Of a stretch of 64,000 bases of DNA, positions 29,287 to 40,041 are shown piece after piece; positions within the stretch are counted from its first letter, which is position 1, and each line of letters begins with the position of its first letter. The notes beneath the pieces are model-generated. The model worked only from the letters and a program-made list of their open reading frames with translations, made no database searches and was not told the origin of the DNA. The stretch lies in the NCBI GenBank assembly GCA_003573975.1, contig AP018533.1, forward strand, positions 806,001 through 870,000, in the 5' to 3' direction. The stretch comes from Clostridiales bacterium CCNA10 (GTDB lineage Bacteria; Bacillota; Clostridia; Oscillospirales; Oscillospiraceae). The translations under genes were made by a program, and so were the position numbers.

Positions 29287-30465
29287 TTAAGCCGCTGAGC
29301 AATATGGCTGCCTGGATTTCTCCATGGCAAATATCAAACGAATCAACTTTTTGGCAGCGTGAGAGATGGCAATATTGTAGTGTTTTCCCTCCGCCCGCTT
29401 CTTGGCGAGATAATCAGCAAAAGCCGAGTCCCAGTGGCAGACATACTTGGTTGCGTTGTAAAGTGCGTAGCGTAAGTATCGGGAGCCACGCTTTTCCATG
29501 TGCGGGTAGCAATTTTTGAGCTGTCCGGATTGGTAAGTGGAGGGGGACATCCCGGCATAAGCCAACAGCTTGTCCGGGGAGTCAAAGCGGGTGAAGTCGC
29601 CGACTTCAGCCAGGATCATGGCAGCCATGCGGAACCCCAGCCCTGGGATAGTGGTGATAGGAGAATGAAGCTCATCCATAATGGATTGGATTTGCTCTTC
29701 GATTTCATCAATTTCACGATTCAGTTCACGGATGAGCCGGATGGTGTGCTGCAATTCAAGGGACTTGGCAGGCATCTGAGAGCCAATAGAGTTTTTGGCG
29801 GTATCTCGTATTTCAAGAGCCATATCCCGTTTGTAGTGACCATTGGAGGCGGTTTCGAGCAGTGCTTTCAGCCTTGCCAAATGGGCTGCAGCAACCTGTT
29901 TAACGCCGGGGAACTCTTCCAGCAAAGCGTAGACAGAGGCAATGTGCAGAGATGGAACCAGCTTTTCCAGTTCTGGGAACAGGATACAGACAAGCCGGGC
30001 AATGGAACTTTTCAGTTTGGCACGCTCTTTTACCTTGTCGAAACGGTATCTGGTCAGTGACTTTAATTCTTCGTTGTGGTATGCTGTATCAGTGTAGGGT
30101 TTGAGGCCCGCATCGGATAACAGCATAGAAGCAATCGTTCGCGCATCCACCCGGTCAGTCTTGGTCTTTCGCAGGCTGAGGCTCTTTCGGTAAAGATTTG
30201 TGCGCAAGGGGTTCAGGACATAGGTGGCCAGACCGTTGTCAAGGAGAAACCCGAGCAGATTGTAGCTGTAATGTCCGGTAGCCTCAAGCCCTACTCTTAT
30301 TTTGTCCTGCGGTGCGCTACATTCCTGGATTCGCTGCAACAGGCCGTGGAACCCATCCAAGGTATTGGAAATTGTGAACACATCCGCCAGGACTTCACCA
30401 TCAGAGCTGACAATAAAGCAATCGTGCTTATCTTTTGAGACATCGATGCCAACAGAAACCACCAT
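29287..30465 (-). CDS. IS110-family transposase
   Basis: The 392-residue protein has the RuvC-like DEDD domain at the N-terminus (SVGIDVSKDKHDCFIV, GLEATGHYSYNL, KTDRVDARTIASML) and the C-terminal Transposase_20 domain with the serine-containing stretch ITTIPGLGFRMAAMIL and KLLAYAGMSPSTYQSG. The start is ATG 30465 behind TTGGAGG; a longer frame upstream is leader. The gene looks intact, so the element may be active. These recombinases use a structured RNA to choose target and donor. Confidence 0.95.
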   Translation of the reverse strand: MVVSVGIDVSKDKHDCFIVSSDGEVLADVFTISNTLDGFHGLLQRIQECSAPQDKIRVGLEATGHYSYNLLGFLLDNGLATYVLNPLRTNLYRKSLSLRKTKTDRVDARTIASMLLSDAGLKPYTDTAYHNEELKSLTRYRFDKVKERAKLKSSIARLVCILFPELEKLVPSLHIASVYALLEEFPGVKQVAAAHLARLKALLETASNGHYKRDMALEIRDTAKNSIGSQMPAKSLELQHTIRLIRELNREIDEIEEQIQSIMDELHSPITTIPGLGFRMAAMILAEVGDFTRFDSPDKLLAYAGMSPSTYQSGQLKNCYPHMEKRGSRYLRYALYNATKYVCHWDSAFADYLAKKRAEGKHYNIAISHAAKKLIRLIFAMEKSRQPYCSAA

Positions 30466-30712
30466 AACAAATACCTCCAACGATAAATATGTGATGCTGC
30501 ATCCACAGTGCTCCTTACTTTTGTAGCCTTGTTCCATATAAACCGTCTGGCGGTATTTAACTGATCAACAAAATTGTAAGGGGCTGTGGTTGGAACCTTT
30601 CTTGAACCATCTTGTGGTAGGGGGATTACACCGATCCACAGCATCCCTTACAGTGTAGCACAGCCCTTGGAGAGGGGCTTTAATAACTACTACTCTATAA
30701 TACAAGGAAGAT
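30466..30712 (-). ncRNA. Candidate bridge-RNA region upstream of the IS110 transposase
   Basis: In the IS110 group a bridge RNA is encoded in the long non-coding end before the transposase. Here about 247 bases with no ORF and several self-complementary blocks (for example AGCCCTTGGAGAGGGGCTTT near 30662, and CTGTGG/CCACAG pairs) occupy that position. Loop boundaries and guide sequences were not resolved, so this marks a location and not a folded RNA. Confidence 0.4.
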
Positions 30713-30733
30713 AAAACCACGAAGCGTAAACTG

Positions 30734-31204
30734 ATGTCTGTGGTTCTTGCGATGGCGATGGCTCTTTCCCTGTGCATTTCTGCCAGTGCGGCGGCTGATC
30801 CTGTGATTGATACGATTCAGGTCGGTGAGTACACGATTGAGATTCTTCCTGGTAGCCCTGAGGAGTTTATGACTCGCGAGAAGGTTCTGGTTTCTGCCTA
30901 TTGGTATGAGGGCGAGGATGAGTTTATTGAAGAGTTTGATTGTGTGAAGGGAGAAGGAAATTCCGTCAACGTGTGGATCAATAACACGAAGGGTAACGGA
31001 GATCTTGTTCCTGTCTTTTACATCGATGGGGATGAGGTGGCCGATTCCCGCCTGAAGCTGCCCCAGGGCGAGCAGAAAACATATCGGATCTACAACAGCA
31101 ACAATGGCGACATGAATAACCACATTGAGGTCAATGTATCTTCCTATGACCATCATGTGATGTATTTTGAATTTGCGGCCCGTCAGTTCAAGTATGTCGG
31201 GTGA
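30734..31204 (+). pseudogene. Secreted protein gene with start region removed by IS110
   Basis: The frame from ATG 30734 encodes 156 residues beginning inside a signal peptide (MSVVLAMAMALSLCISASAAA). Just upstream the same frame reads KTTKRKL, a perfect basic n-region, but it has no start codon before a stop at 30698. The ribosome site and true start appear to have been cut away by the IS110 end. The mature protein is acidic, contains VDTIQVGEYTIEI-like beta strands and matches no family I know. Weak expression from the internal ATG is possible. Confidence 0.6.
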
Positions 31205-31278
31205 TTGAACAGTGGCGGACCCGGCCCTGTGGCCGGGTCCGCAGGAAAACAGATATTTTATGATGGAGGTTCCAAATT

Positions 31279-32091
31279 ATGAAGAAGGAAAAGATCACTT
31301 CCTTTCTCAGCGGTGTGGTAAGCTGCACCCTGGTGCTGGGGCTGGCGACGACTGCCCTGGCCGCCACCGGGAACATGTCCTTTGGCCGGGTCAATGTCAG
31401 GCTGAACAGTGAGGAAGTGTTTGCACAGGGTGAAGAGCTGCGCACAGACGCGGGACAGGCCATCCCGTCCAGCATCACCTATACAGACGAAACCGGGGGC
31501 GACACGACCTATGTGCCCCTGTCCTATCTGTCCCGCCTGCTGGATACCCCGGTGGGCTGGGATCAGGCCAGCAAGACGGTGAAGCTGGGGTACAGCGCCG
31601 CCCTTCCCGGGGACGGAAAGCCCGGGAGCGGCGGCATTGGGTTTGAGGAGACCGACAATCCCTCCGCGGGCCTGACCGACCTGCCCCTGAAGGCCGTCGG
31701 CAGTGTGGCCGCCCCCTTCCAGGAAGTGGAGCCCATCCCCACCGACGACATGGATCGGGGTATTTCCTATGCGATCGCCCCCACGGACTATACCTCTCAG
31801 GAGGGCTATGAAAACGCCGTCCCGATGTCGGTGGGCAACGGCGAGTATTGCAGCGTCACGGTGACCAACCACAACAGCTATCCCCTGCTGTTCACCCTGG
31901 GCCGTGCCTATAATCAGGGCAGTGACGAGATCTATACCCACATCCCCGCAGGGCAGACGGTGACCCGTACCGTCAAGTTCGAGAAGGATCCCAACGCGCT
32001 CACCAGTCCCAAGCTGCTGGTGGCGGTGGGATACTATGAGGCCATTGAGGATATGCACATCTCCATCAAAGCGGTGCAGTTTTCAAAGTGA
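31279..32091 (+). CDS. Secreted protein with a copper-amine-oxidase-type stalk domain
   Basis: The 270-residue protein has a signal peptide (about 1-29, cut after ALA) and an N-terminal stalk domain of the copper amine oxidase N-terminal family, recognised by TYVPLSYLSRLLDTPVGWD followed by TVKLGY (about 74-100). A Pro/Gly-rich linker and a C-terminal beta domain (about 170-270) follow. Stalk domains are common on cell-wall proteins of Clostridia; enzyme activity is not implied. A short hairpin region separates it from the disrupted secreted gene upstream. AGGAGGTTCC precedes the start. Confidence 0.75.
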   Translation: MKKEKITSFLSGVVSCTLVLGLATTALAATGNMSFGRVNVRLNSEEVFAQGEELRTDAGQAIPSSITYTDETGGDTTYVPLSYLSRLLDTPVGWDQASKTVKLGYSAALPGDGKPGSGGIGFEETDNPSAGLTDLPLKAVGSVAAPFQEVEPIPTDDMDRGISYAIAPTDYTSQEGYENAVPMSVGNGEYCSVTVTNHNSYPLLFTLGRAYNQGSDEIYTHIPAGQTVTRTVKFEKDPNALTSPKLLVAVGYYEAIEDMHISIKAVQFSK

Positions 32092-32141
32092 CGGGATGAA
32101 TGTCCCTTCTGTCCGCCCCAAACGACAATAAAACAGTCTGA

Positions 32142-32172
32142 GAGCCCCGGACCGGGAAACGGTCCGGGGCTC
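32142..32172 (-). terminator. Hairpin between convergent genes
   Basis: A 12-bp stem (GAGCCCCGGACC and complement) is followed on the minus strand, after about eight bases, by GTTTTATT. It is probably the terminator of the S-component gene and possibly bidirectional. Confidence 0.5.
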
Positions 32173-32195
32173 TGCGCTATGATTGAAAAGTGGGA

Positions 32196-32720
32196 TCAGG
32201 CGTTCCGCGCCCGGGCCAGGCTCCCGCTGCGGATCAGCACCTGCATCACCGCGACTGCCGCCGCCAGCCCAAAGACCGCCTGGACGATATTTCCCGGGAT
32301 GGAGGCCGCTGCCGCCAGACCCTTGCCCAGCAGCAGACAGGCATAGCCGAAATAGCCTGCCACCAGGATGGTCCCGGCCGCCGCACCCCCGGCCAGCTGT
32401 CCCGCCAGAGAGGGGCGGTCCCCCCGCTGGAAGGCCCGGAGGATCAGGGCGGCTGCCACCGCCATGCAGGTCTTGATCACCAGGGTGCCCGGGGCGTAGT
32501 GGGCATAGCCGGAGAGCAGGTCGGCCAGCATGGAGCCGATCCCGGCCGCCGCTCCGCCCCACGCGGGGCCCAGGACCCAGGCGGACAGCAGTACGCCGCA
32601 GTCCCCCAGATTGACGTAGCCCTGCATGGGGGATGGGACCTGGATCACCATGGTCATCACCGTGGTCAGGGCGGTGAACAGTGCGGCCAAAACCAGCCGG
32701 TGCAGTTTTTTATCAGTCAT
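32196..32720 (-). CDS. ECF transporter S component, possibly for vitamin B6
   Basis: The 174-residue protein has six membrane segments and the S-component pattern: a short basic start (MTDKKLHRLVLAALFTAL) giving the Ala-x3-Ala helix that docks on the T subunit, then GYVNLGDCGVLLSAWVLGP and LADLLSGYAHYAPGTLVIK. It needs a shared EcfA/A'/T module from elsewhere. The substrate is not fixed by sequence. Divergence from a MocR/PdxR-type regulator suggests pyridoxine or a related B6 vitamer. The ATG at 32720 lies behind GAGGAGTGG. Confidence 0.8.
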   Translation of the reverse strand: MTDKKLHRLVLAALFTALTTVMTMVIQVPSPMQGYVNLGDCGVLLSAWVLGPAWGGAAAGIGSMLADLLSGYAHYAPGTLVIKTCMAVAAALILRAFQRGDRPSLAGQLAGGAAAGTILVAGYFGYACLLLGKGLAAAASIPGNIVQAVFGLAAAVAVMQVLIRSGSLARARNA

Positions 32721-32866
32721 GTTTTTCCACTCCTCGCTTTGACGCGGGTCCGGACCACGATCAAAAAGTTCTTGCATTTCTGCCTGACTTATAGTTTAAT
32801 CGAAACTGGCATGAAAGAAAGATTCAAATTGATCTATTTTTACCAGATCAGATCGGGGAGGATAAA

Positions 32867-34261
32867 ATGCTGACCTATGATATGGAGCGGCGGGGCCGCC
32901 TGCCGCTATATGATTATCTGTGCCGCTGTATCAAGGAGGATATTTGGAACGGGGCCCTGGGACCGGGGGAGAAGCTGCCCTCCAAGCGGGCCCTGGCCCG
33001 CCATCTGGAAGTGGCGGTGGCCACCGTGGAGAACGCGTACAGCCAGCTGGTGGCGGAGGGCTATCTCTACGCCGAGGAGAAGCGGGGCTATTTTGTCAGT
33101 CCCCTGGAAACCGGGGACCGGCCGCGCCCGGCGGAGGCCGTTCACGCCTCCGGCCCGGCCTGCGCCCTCCCCATGCCGCAGCGGGATTGGCTGCTGGACC
33201 TGACCAGCGGCGGAGCGGGCACCGAGGGATTTCCCTTCACCGTCTGGGCCCGGCTGATGCGCCGGGTGCTCACCGACCGGGGGGAGCAGCTGCTGCGCTC
33301 CTCCCCCCACAACGGGGTGGAGGAGCTGCGCCGGGCGGTGGCCAGCTGCCTGCACCAGTTCCGGGGGATCACGGTGTCGCCGGAGCAGGTGGTGGTGGGG
33401 GCCGGGACGGAGTACCTGTATGGGCTGATCGTCCAGCTGCTGGGCCGGGATCTGAGCTATGGGGTGGAGGACCCGGGGTACCCCAAGGCGGGGAAGGTCT
33501 ACGGGCTCCACGGGGCGCGGTGTGTCCCCCTTGCCCTGGACGAGAGCGGCGTCCCGGTAGAGGCGGTGGAGCGCTCCGGGGTCCAGGTGGTCCATCTGTC
33601 CCCATCCCACCAGTTCCCCAGCGGCGTGGTCATGCCCATCGCCCGGCGGCAGAGCCTTCTGCGCTGGGCGGAGGAGGAACCGGGGCGGTATCTCATTGAA
33701 GATGACTACGACAGTGAGTTCCGCTTCACCGGGCGGCCGATCCCGCCCCTTCAGAACATCGACCGGGCGGGGCGGGTGATCTATATGAACACATTTTCAC
33801 GCTCCCTGGCCCCCTCGCTGCGCATCAGCTATATGGTGCTTCCCCCCGCGCTGCTGGAGCGGTACCAGAGGACGTTGGGGTTTTACTCCTGCACTGTGCC
33901 TGCCATGGAGCAGTATACCCTGGCCCGGTTCCTCTCCGAGGGGTACTTCGAGACCCATGTCAACCGGATGCGGGGCTTCTACCGGGGGCGGCGGGACCAG
34001 GTGCTGGACGCCCTGTCACGAAGTCCCCTGGCTGGGTGGTATCAGGTGCGGGGAGAGGATGCGGGGCTCCACTTCCTCCTCCGGCTGGAGACGGAGCGAG
34101 ACGACCGCAGCCTGGCCCGGGCGGCGGAAGAGCGGCAGATCCGGCTGTCCTTCCTGTCTGACTACGGCGGCGGCGAGTCCCACGTTCTGGTGGTCAGCTA
34201 CCCCGGGATCGAACTGGCCCGCCTGCCGGAGGCCCTGGCCCATCTGGCGGAACTTCTGTGA
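32867..34261 (+). CDS. MocR/PdxR-type transcriptional regulator (GntR helix-turn-helix fused to aminotransferase)
   Basis: The 464-residue protein has a GntR winged helix (about 10-75, LPSKRALARHLEVAVATVENAY) joined to a class I aminotransferase fold (about 105-460). The PLP-lysine region reads NTFSRSLAPSLRISYMV. At the spot where active enzymes have Lys before the Ser/Arg, Arg follows SFS-type context, so cofactor chemistry should be checked. DYDSEF carries the ring aspartate. Such proteins sense PLP or a PLP-amino acid adduct. It is divergent from the S-component gene and likely regulates it. Confidence 0.85.
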   Translation: MLTYDMERRGRLPLYDYLCRCIKEDIWNGALGPGEKLPSKRALARHLEVAVATVENAYSQLVAEGYLYAEEKRGYFVSPLETGDRPRPAEAVHASGPACALPMPQRDWLLDLTSGGAGTEGFPFTVWARLMRRVLTDRGEQLLRSSPHNGVEELRRAVASCLHQFRGITVSPEQVVVGAGTEYLYGLIVQLLGRDLSYGVEDPGYPKAGKVYGLHGARCVPLALDESGVPVEAVERSGVQVVHLSPSHQFPSGVVMPIARRQSLLRWAEEEPGRYLIEDDYDSEFRFTGRPIPPLQNIDRAGRVIYMNTFSRSLAPSLRISYMVLPPALLERYQRTLGFYSCTVPAMEQYTLARFLSEGYFETHVNRMRGFYRGRRDQVLDALSRSPLAGWYQVRGEDAGLHFLLRLETERDDRSLARAAEERQIRLSFLSDYGGGESHVLVVSYPGIELARLPEALAHLAELL

Positions 34262-34349
34262 TAGGGGAGGTGCTGGCAAAGGGAATAGGAAGCTGCCGGA
34301 AACAGGAAAATATTCCCGGCGGTTTCTTGCCGGTCACCTAGAACACCGC

Positions 34350-34446
34350 TCTGCTGGCGGGATCAGCGGGATCGAACCGCCAACGGGCACGAGGCCCGTT
34401 GGCGTCTGCCGCTGACAGATCGGATGGCATGAGGTCAGCGGTTCGC
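34350..34446. repeat. tRNA-Ala-derived repeat block with strong hairpin
   Basis: AGCGGGATCGAACCGC at 34365-34380 repeats the T-arm of the neighbouring tRNA-Ala (34509-34524). GAGGTCAGCGGTTCG at 34431-34445 is the inverted copy of 34517-34531. Between them lies an 11-bp perfect hairpin (34378-34404). No complete cloverleaf or matching acceptor stem can be drawn, so this is a decayed or recombined tRNA fragment and not a gene. Confidence 0.55.
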
Positions 34447-34462
34447 CCGGCTTTTCAGGAAA

Positions 34463-34496
34463 AAGAAAAACAGCCGTCTGTTCAGACGACTGTTTT
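34463..34496 (-). terminator. Terminator of tRNA-Ala
   Basis: CAGCCGTCTG and its near complement CAGACGACTG, extended by A/T pairs, are followed on the minus strand by TTTTTCTTTTTCC. It starts directly after the tRNA CCA end. Confidence 0.8.
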
Positions 34497-34497
34497 C

Positions 34498-34573
<76 letters not shown>

Positions 34574-34615
34574 AACTCTATTGTTCGTTGGCGAACCTGG
34601 CGAACAACAGGGTTT

Positions 34616-34644
34616 ATTTTAGCAGAGAGAGATGAAAATGTCAA
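34616..34644 (-). promoter_or_regulatory. Promoter of tRNA-Ala
   Basis: On the minus strand TTGACA, a 17-base spacer and TAAAAT lie about 40 bases upstream of the tRNA. This makes the tRNA independent of alaS read-through. Confidence 0.75.
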
Positions 34645-34663
34645 CCCTATATTTTGCGTTTTT

Positions 34664-34716
34664 TTAAAAAATTTTGAGATGCAGGGGCGCGCTGCAAGAT
34701 AGGCTTGCAGCGCGCC
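34664..34716 (-). terminator. Terminator of the alaS operon
   Basis: A 13-bp stem (GGCGCGCTGCAAG and complement, 34686-34716) is followed on the minus strand, after a short gap, by AAAATTTTTTAA. Confidence 0.55.
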
Positions 34717-34737
34717 GCGGATCGTCTCGCGTTCTTT

Positions 34738-37413
<2,676 letters not shown>

Positions 37414-37482
37414 GGGTATTACCTCCATATCAAGTAAAGTGTGAATTGAACTTGGATTTGCTTCGCGTGGATATGCCGGGGA

Positions 37483-37896
37483 TCAGCGCTTGGAGACCTC
37501 CAGGCCGATCAGCTCCATCTCCGGGTCAAAGGCCACCCGGAACATGACGCTGTCCTTGGTGTATTTGCAGTAGATGACGGCGATGCCGTGGGGCTCAGGC
37601 TCCTGGCTGCCGGTGACCAGGGTGTCGTCCAGCTTGCGGTACTGGCCCGCCTTCTCTGTGGCGGTCTCCACCTGGGTCTGGATCTGTTCGGCCGTCAACC
37701 CCTCCCGAATATCTGACCGGAACTGCGCCAGCACGGCGGAGTAATCCCCGTCGGTCAGCTGCTGCACGACTGCCTCGCCGGCGGCTAGGACGGCATCCTC
37801 CTCCATTCCATCCGGGAGCGGTTTCCCCTTACAGCCAGCCAGCATCAGCACACACAGGGCGGCAGCCAAGGCTGCGGCCCAACGCTTTTTTCTCAT
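37483..37896 (-). CDS. Lipoprotein with DUF3887-like domain
   Basis: The 137-residue protein has a lipoprotein signal (MRKKRWAAALAAALCVLMLAGC, acylated Cys about 22) and a small alpha/beta domain with the DUF3887 look: a helix pair AVVQQLTDGDYSAVLAQF, then strands IAVIYCKYTKDSVMFRVAFD. This fold resembles NTF2-like proteins. The function is unknown. Its ATG overlaps the stop of the phzF-like gene, and alaS follows after 69 bases, so it sits in the T-box-controlled operon without an obvious link to translation. Confidence 0.75.
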   Translation of the reverse strand: MRKKRWAAALAAALCVLMLAGCKGKPLPDGMEEDAVLAAGEAVVQQLTDGDYSAVLAQFRSDIREGLTAEQIQTQVETATEKAGQYRKLDDTLVTGSQEPEPHGIAVIYCKYTKDSVMFRVAFDPEMELIGLEVSKR

Positions 37897-38687
37897 GGTT
37901 CTCCTCCTTCCAGCATCAGCTCTGCCGTGGAAAACAGGGCGGCCCGCCCAGCCAACAGGACCCGGTCCCCCTCCAGGCGGCAGTACAGCGTGCCGCCCCG
38001 GGGAGAGGCCTGCCGGGCGGTCAGCTCCCGCTTTCCCAGCCGCTGCGCCCAGTAGGGGACGATGTGGCAGTGGCCGGAGCCGCACACCGGGTCCTCGGGA
38101 AGACCCATCTTGGGGGCAAAGGTGCGGGAGACACAGTCGTACGCCGTCCCGGTGCCGGGGGCGGTGACCTGCATCAGGGCGCCCTTCAGTGCCTTCACCT
38201 TGTCCAGGTCGGGCTTCAGCTCCATCACCGTGCGCGGGTCGTCAAAGACGCACACCAGGTCCCGTGCCCGCCAGACCTCCCGGGGGCGGGCCCCCAGGGC
38301 GTCAACGATCTGGTCGGTGACCTCCAGCTGCTTGAGGGGGTAGGCGGGAAGATCCAGTTCAAACAGCTCGCCCCGCCTCCGGACGGTGAGGGGGCCGCTG
38401 AGCGTCTGGAAGTGGAGCGCCTCCGCCTCCGGCTCCACAAACCGGCAGATGGCATAGGCGGCCGCCAGGGTGGCGTGTCCGCACAGGGATACCTCACCGC
38501 TGGGGGCGAACCACCGCAGATGCCAGTCCGCCCCCTTCCGGACGGCGAAGGCCGTCTCCGGCAGGCGGTTTTCCCGGGCAATGGACAGCATCTGCTGGCC
38601 GCCGGGCCAGGTCTCCGGCAGACACACCGCGGCCGGGTTTCCCTCAAAGACCCGGTCGGCAAAGGCGTCCACCACATATTGTTTCAT
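37893..38687 (-). CDS. PhzF-family isomerase-like protein
   Basis: The 264-residue protein has the two-lobed diaminopimelate-epimerase-like fold of PhzF. The N-lobe has VDAFADRVFEGNPAAVC and a conserved catalytic Glu in ENRLPETAF; GEVSLCGHATLAAAY follows, and the C-lobe has DPVCGSGHCHIVPYW. Most homologues are of unknown substrate; phenazine synthesis is not implied, since no phz genes are near. It is first in an operon behind an alanine T-box, which hints at a substrate related to alanine or another amino acid. The ATG is at 38687 behind AGGAGGT. Confidence 0.85.
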   Translation of the reverse strand: MKQYVVDAFADRVFEGNPAAVCLPETWPGGQQMLSIARENRLPETAFAVRKGADWHLRWFAPSGEVSLCGHATLAAAYAICRFVEPEAEALHFQTLSGPLTVRRRGELFELDLPAYPLKQLEVTDQIVDALGARPREVWRARDLVCVFDDPRTVMELKPDLDKVKALKGALMQVTAPGTGTAYDCVSRTFAPKMGLPEDPVCGSGHCHIVPYWAQRLGKRELTARQASPRGGTLYCRLEGDRVLLAGRAALFSTAELMLEGGEP

Positions 38688-38711
38688 CGCTGCACAGACC
38701 TCCTTGCTGAA

Positions 38712-38958
38712 AAAAGCGCCCCTGAGCCGGTTCCCGATGCAGGAAGCCGGCTCAGGGGCGAAAGAATTTCTTCCACGGTACCACCCTGATGATCCCCATG
38801 GGGGATCCCTCGTTGTCATCCCAGGTAACGGGGATGGGCCGTCCCGGTCGTCCCGGGCCGCTCCGGAGTGGCCTGTGCCGTTCGCCTGCCGGGGGCTCTC
38901 ACCCTCCCCCCTCGCTGCGGGCCGCTTGCGGCAATTTGCTCCATCTGCGCGTTTAACA
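38712..38958 (-). promoter_or_regulatory. T-box leader, predicted specificity alanine
   Basis: The minus strand shows the T-box core AGGGTGGTACCG (within 38770-38787), whose TGGT would pair with the ACCA end of tRNA-Ala. A strong terminator hairpin follows (38716-38760, CGCCCCTGAGCCGG stem, then TTTTTT). The specifier is GCC at 38870-38872, followed by ACTCCGGAG. The same codon-ACT..GAG layout is found in the tryptophan T-box of this window. Uncharged tRNA-Ala(GGC) should favour read-through into phzF-like, lipoprotein and alaS genes. Confidence 0.9.
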
Positions 38959-38963
38959 GAGAT

Positions 38964-38991
38964 ATTCTATCATAATTTATCCGCTTGTCAA
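38964..38991 (-). promoter_or_regulatory. Promoter of the T-box(Ala) operon
   Basis: On the minus strand TTGACA and TAGAAT are separated by 16 bases, placing the transcript start just before the T-box stem I. Confidence 0.75.
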
Positions 38992-39068
38992 GGGCGGCTT
39001 GGAACGATCCGGCGGAAGGCCTAGAACCATCCGGCGGAAGCATTGTGCGAAAAAACCAGCAAAAAAAG

Positions 39069-39097
39069 GTTGACATCCGGGCGGCAGTGTGGTAATA
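39069..39097 (+). promoter_or_regulatory. Promoter of tRNA-Leu
   Basis: TTGACA, 17 bases, TAATAT, about 38 bases ahead of the tRNA. Confidence 0.8.
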
Positions 39098-39135
39098 TAA
39101 CCAAGTCGCTGAGAAACAGCGCAGTTCAACCGCTT

Positions 39136-39222
39136 GCGCGAGTGGTGGAATTGGTAGACTCGCTGGCTTCAGGTGCCAGTGCTCGCAAGGGCGTGCGGGT
39201 TCGACTCCCGCCTCGCGCACCA
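39136..39222 (+). tRNA. tRNA-Leu (anticodon CAG)
   Basis: This is an 87-base class II tRNA with acceptor stem GCGCGAG/CTCGCGC, anticodon loop TTCAGGT (anticodon CAG), a long variable arm (TGCTCGCAAGGGCGT), T-arm GGTTCGACTCC and encoded ACCA. Confidence 0.96.
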
Positions 39223-39254
39223 TCGGAGTATCCTTTGGGATACTCCGATTTTTT
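39222..39254 (+). terminator. Terminator of tRNA-Leu
   Basis: A 12-bp stem (ATCGGAGTATCC and complement) is followed by TTTTTT, immediately after the CCA end. Confidence 0.85.
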
Positions 39255-39456
39255 ATTATGAAATTGTTCTGTAATAGTTTTACAAAAACGTGCAACTTTT
39301 GGCCTATTTTCCCCTATTTATGAAGAATGATTTTCTTGTTCTTTTAAAGGGGAATAACTATTGTACTATAAGCGATGTTTCAGTACAATACAAAAGGGTG
39401 CAGGACTACCAAGCTGGGTCAAATAGACGCATCATTCAGAAGGCAAAACTCACTGT

Positions 39457-40041
39457 GTGGAATGCTTGAGGTCGGATGGTTGTTGGTTTCAAAAAGAAAA
39501 AGCTCCGCCTTGTCCGCACCATCCATACCGCCACTGCACATTAGAGCCAATTTCCTATGCAGTGGTTTTGATGGATACAACATCATATAGCGATTACAGT
39601 AAATTCGATCCATACTTATTTGATCCCAGAAATTACTATAAGCACGGAAAGAACAAGTATGCCAGTAAGGGTGTTCATAAAGGTATGCAGGGGTGGATTT
39701 GCGATGAACGCAATATTGAGAACGGTTGGCTTGTCAATTTTCCTCAATACGGTGAAAAGGATGATATTGCAACAATAGCAATTCAAGAAGAAGACCTGCA
39801 TCTGCTTCCAGATGGAATGCATGCTGTTGTGAATGAGGAGATTAAGGCACAGTTTGATGCATTGGAAAATAGAAAAAGGTGGGGGATGTTTCCGACTATA
39901 TGGTTTGAGTGTATAAAGCATCCTGCTGGCTGCTTGAAATCGTTGATATTACCGGGTCTTCACAATCCTTTGATGACACTCGGACCAAAAAGAAAGACAC
40001 GGCATAAGTCGTGTCTTTCTTTTGGGGTTTCGGCATTTTAA
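39457..40041 (+). pseudogene. AT-rich unknown ORF, probably a decayed fragment
   Basis: A 194-codon frame has no ribosome site. Only the middle (from ATG 39571 to about 39880) looks protein-like, with DPYLFDPRNYYKHGKNKYASKG and GWICDERNIENGWLVNFPQ. The end runs straight through a hairpin that looks like a terminator (39988-40023). Its composition is AT-rich against GC-rich neighbours. I recognise no family. It is most likely a leftover of an element that inserted beside tRNA-Leu. Confidence 0.35.
39988..40023 (+). terminator. Terminator-like palindrome
   Basis: AAAAGAAAGACACG and its exact complement flank an 8-base loop and end in TTTT. The symmetry makes it work on either strand. Confidence 0.6.

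Larger units (their letters stand above)
29115..30712 (-). mobile_element. IS110-family insertion element (ends inferred)
   Basis: The element consists of one IS110 transposase gene with non-coding flanks of about 170 and 250 bases. Ends are inferred from what they interrupt. On the left, 29099-29114 holds an orphan ribosome site (GAGAGGGGTGATTCC) with no gene after it. On the right, from 30713, AAA ACC ACG AAG CGT AAA CTG reads in frame into a signal peptide that lacks its start codon. Joining the two sides through an ATG restores a normal gene start. The family normally lacks terminal inverted repeats, and none is seen. Confidence 0.5.

Noticed and set aside
34350-34446. A selenocysteine-type or other long-armed tRNA on the minus strand
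   Set aside because: The long hairpin and T-arm-like stretch look suggestive, but no matching 5' acceptor strand, anticodon arm or CCA end could be found.
37893-38687. Phenazine biosynthesis
   Set aside because: PhzF-like proteins are widespread with other substrates, and no other phz genes are present.
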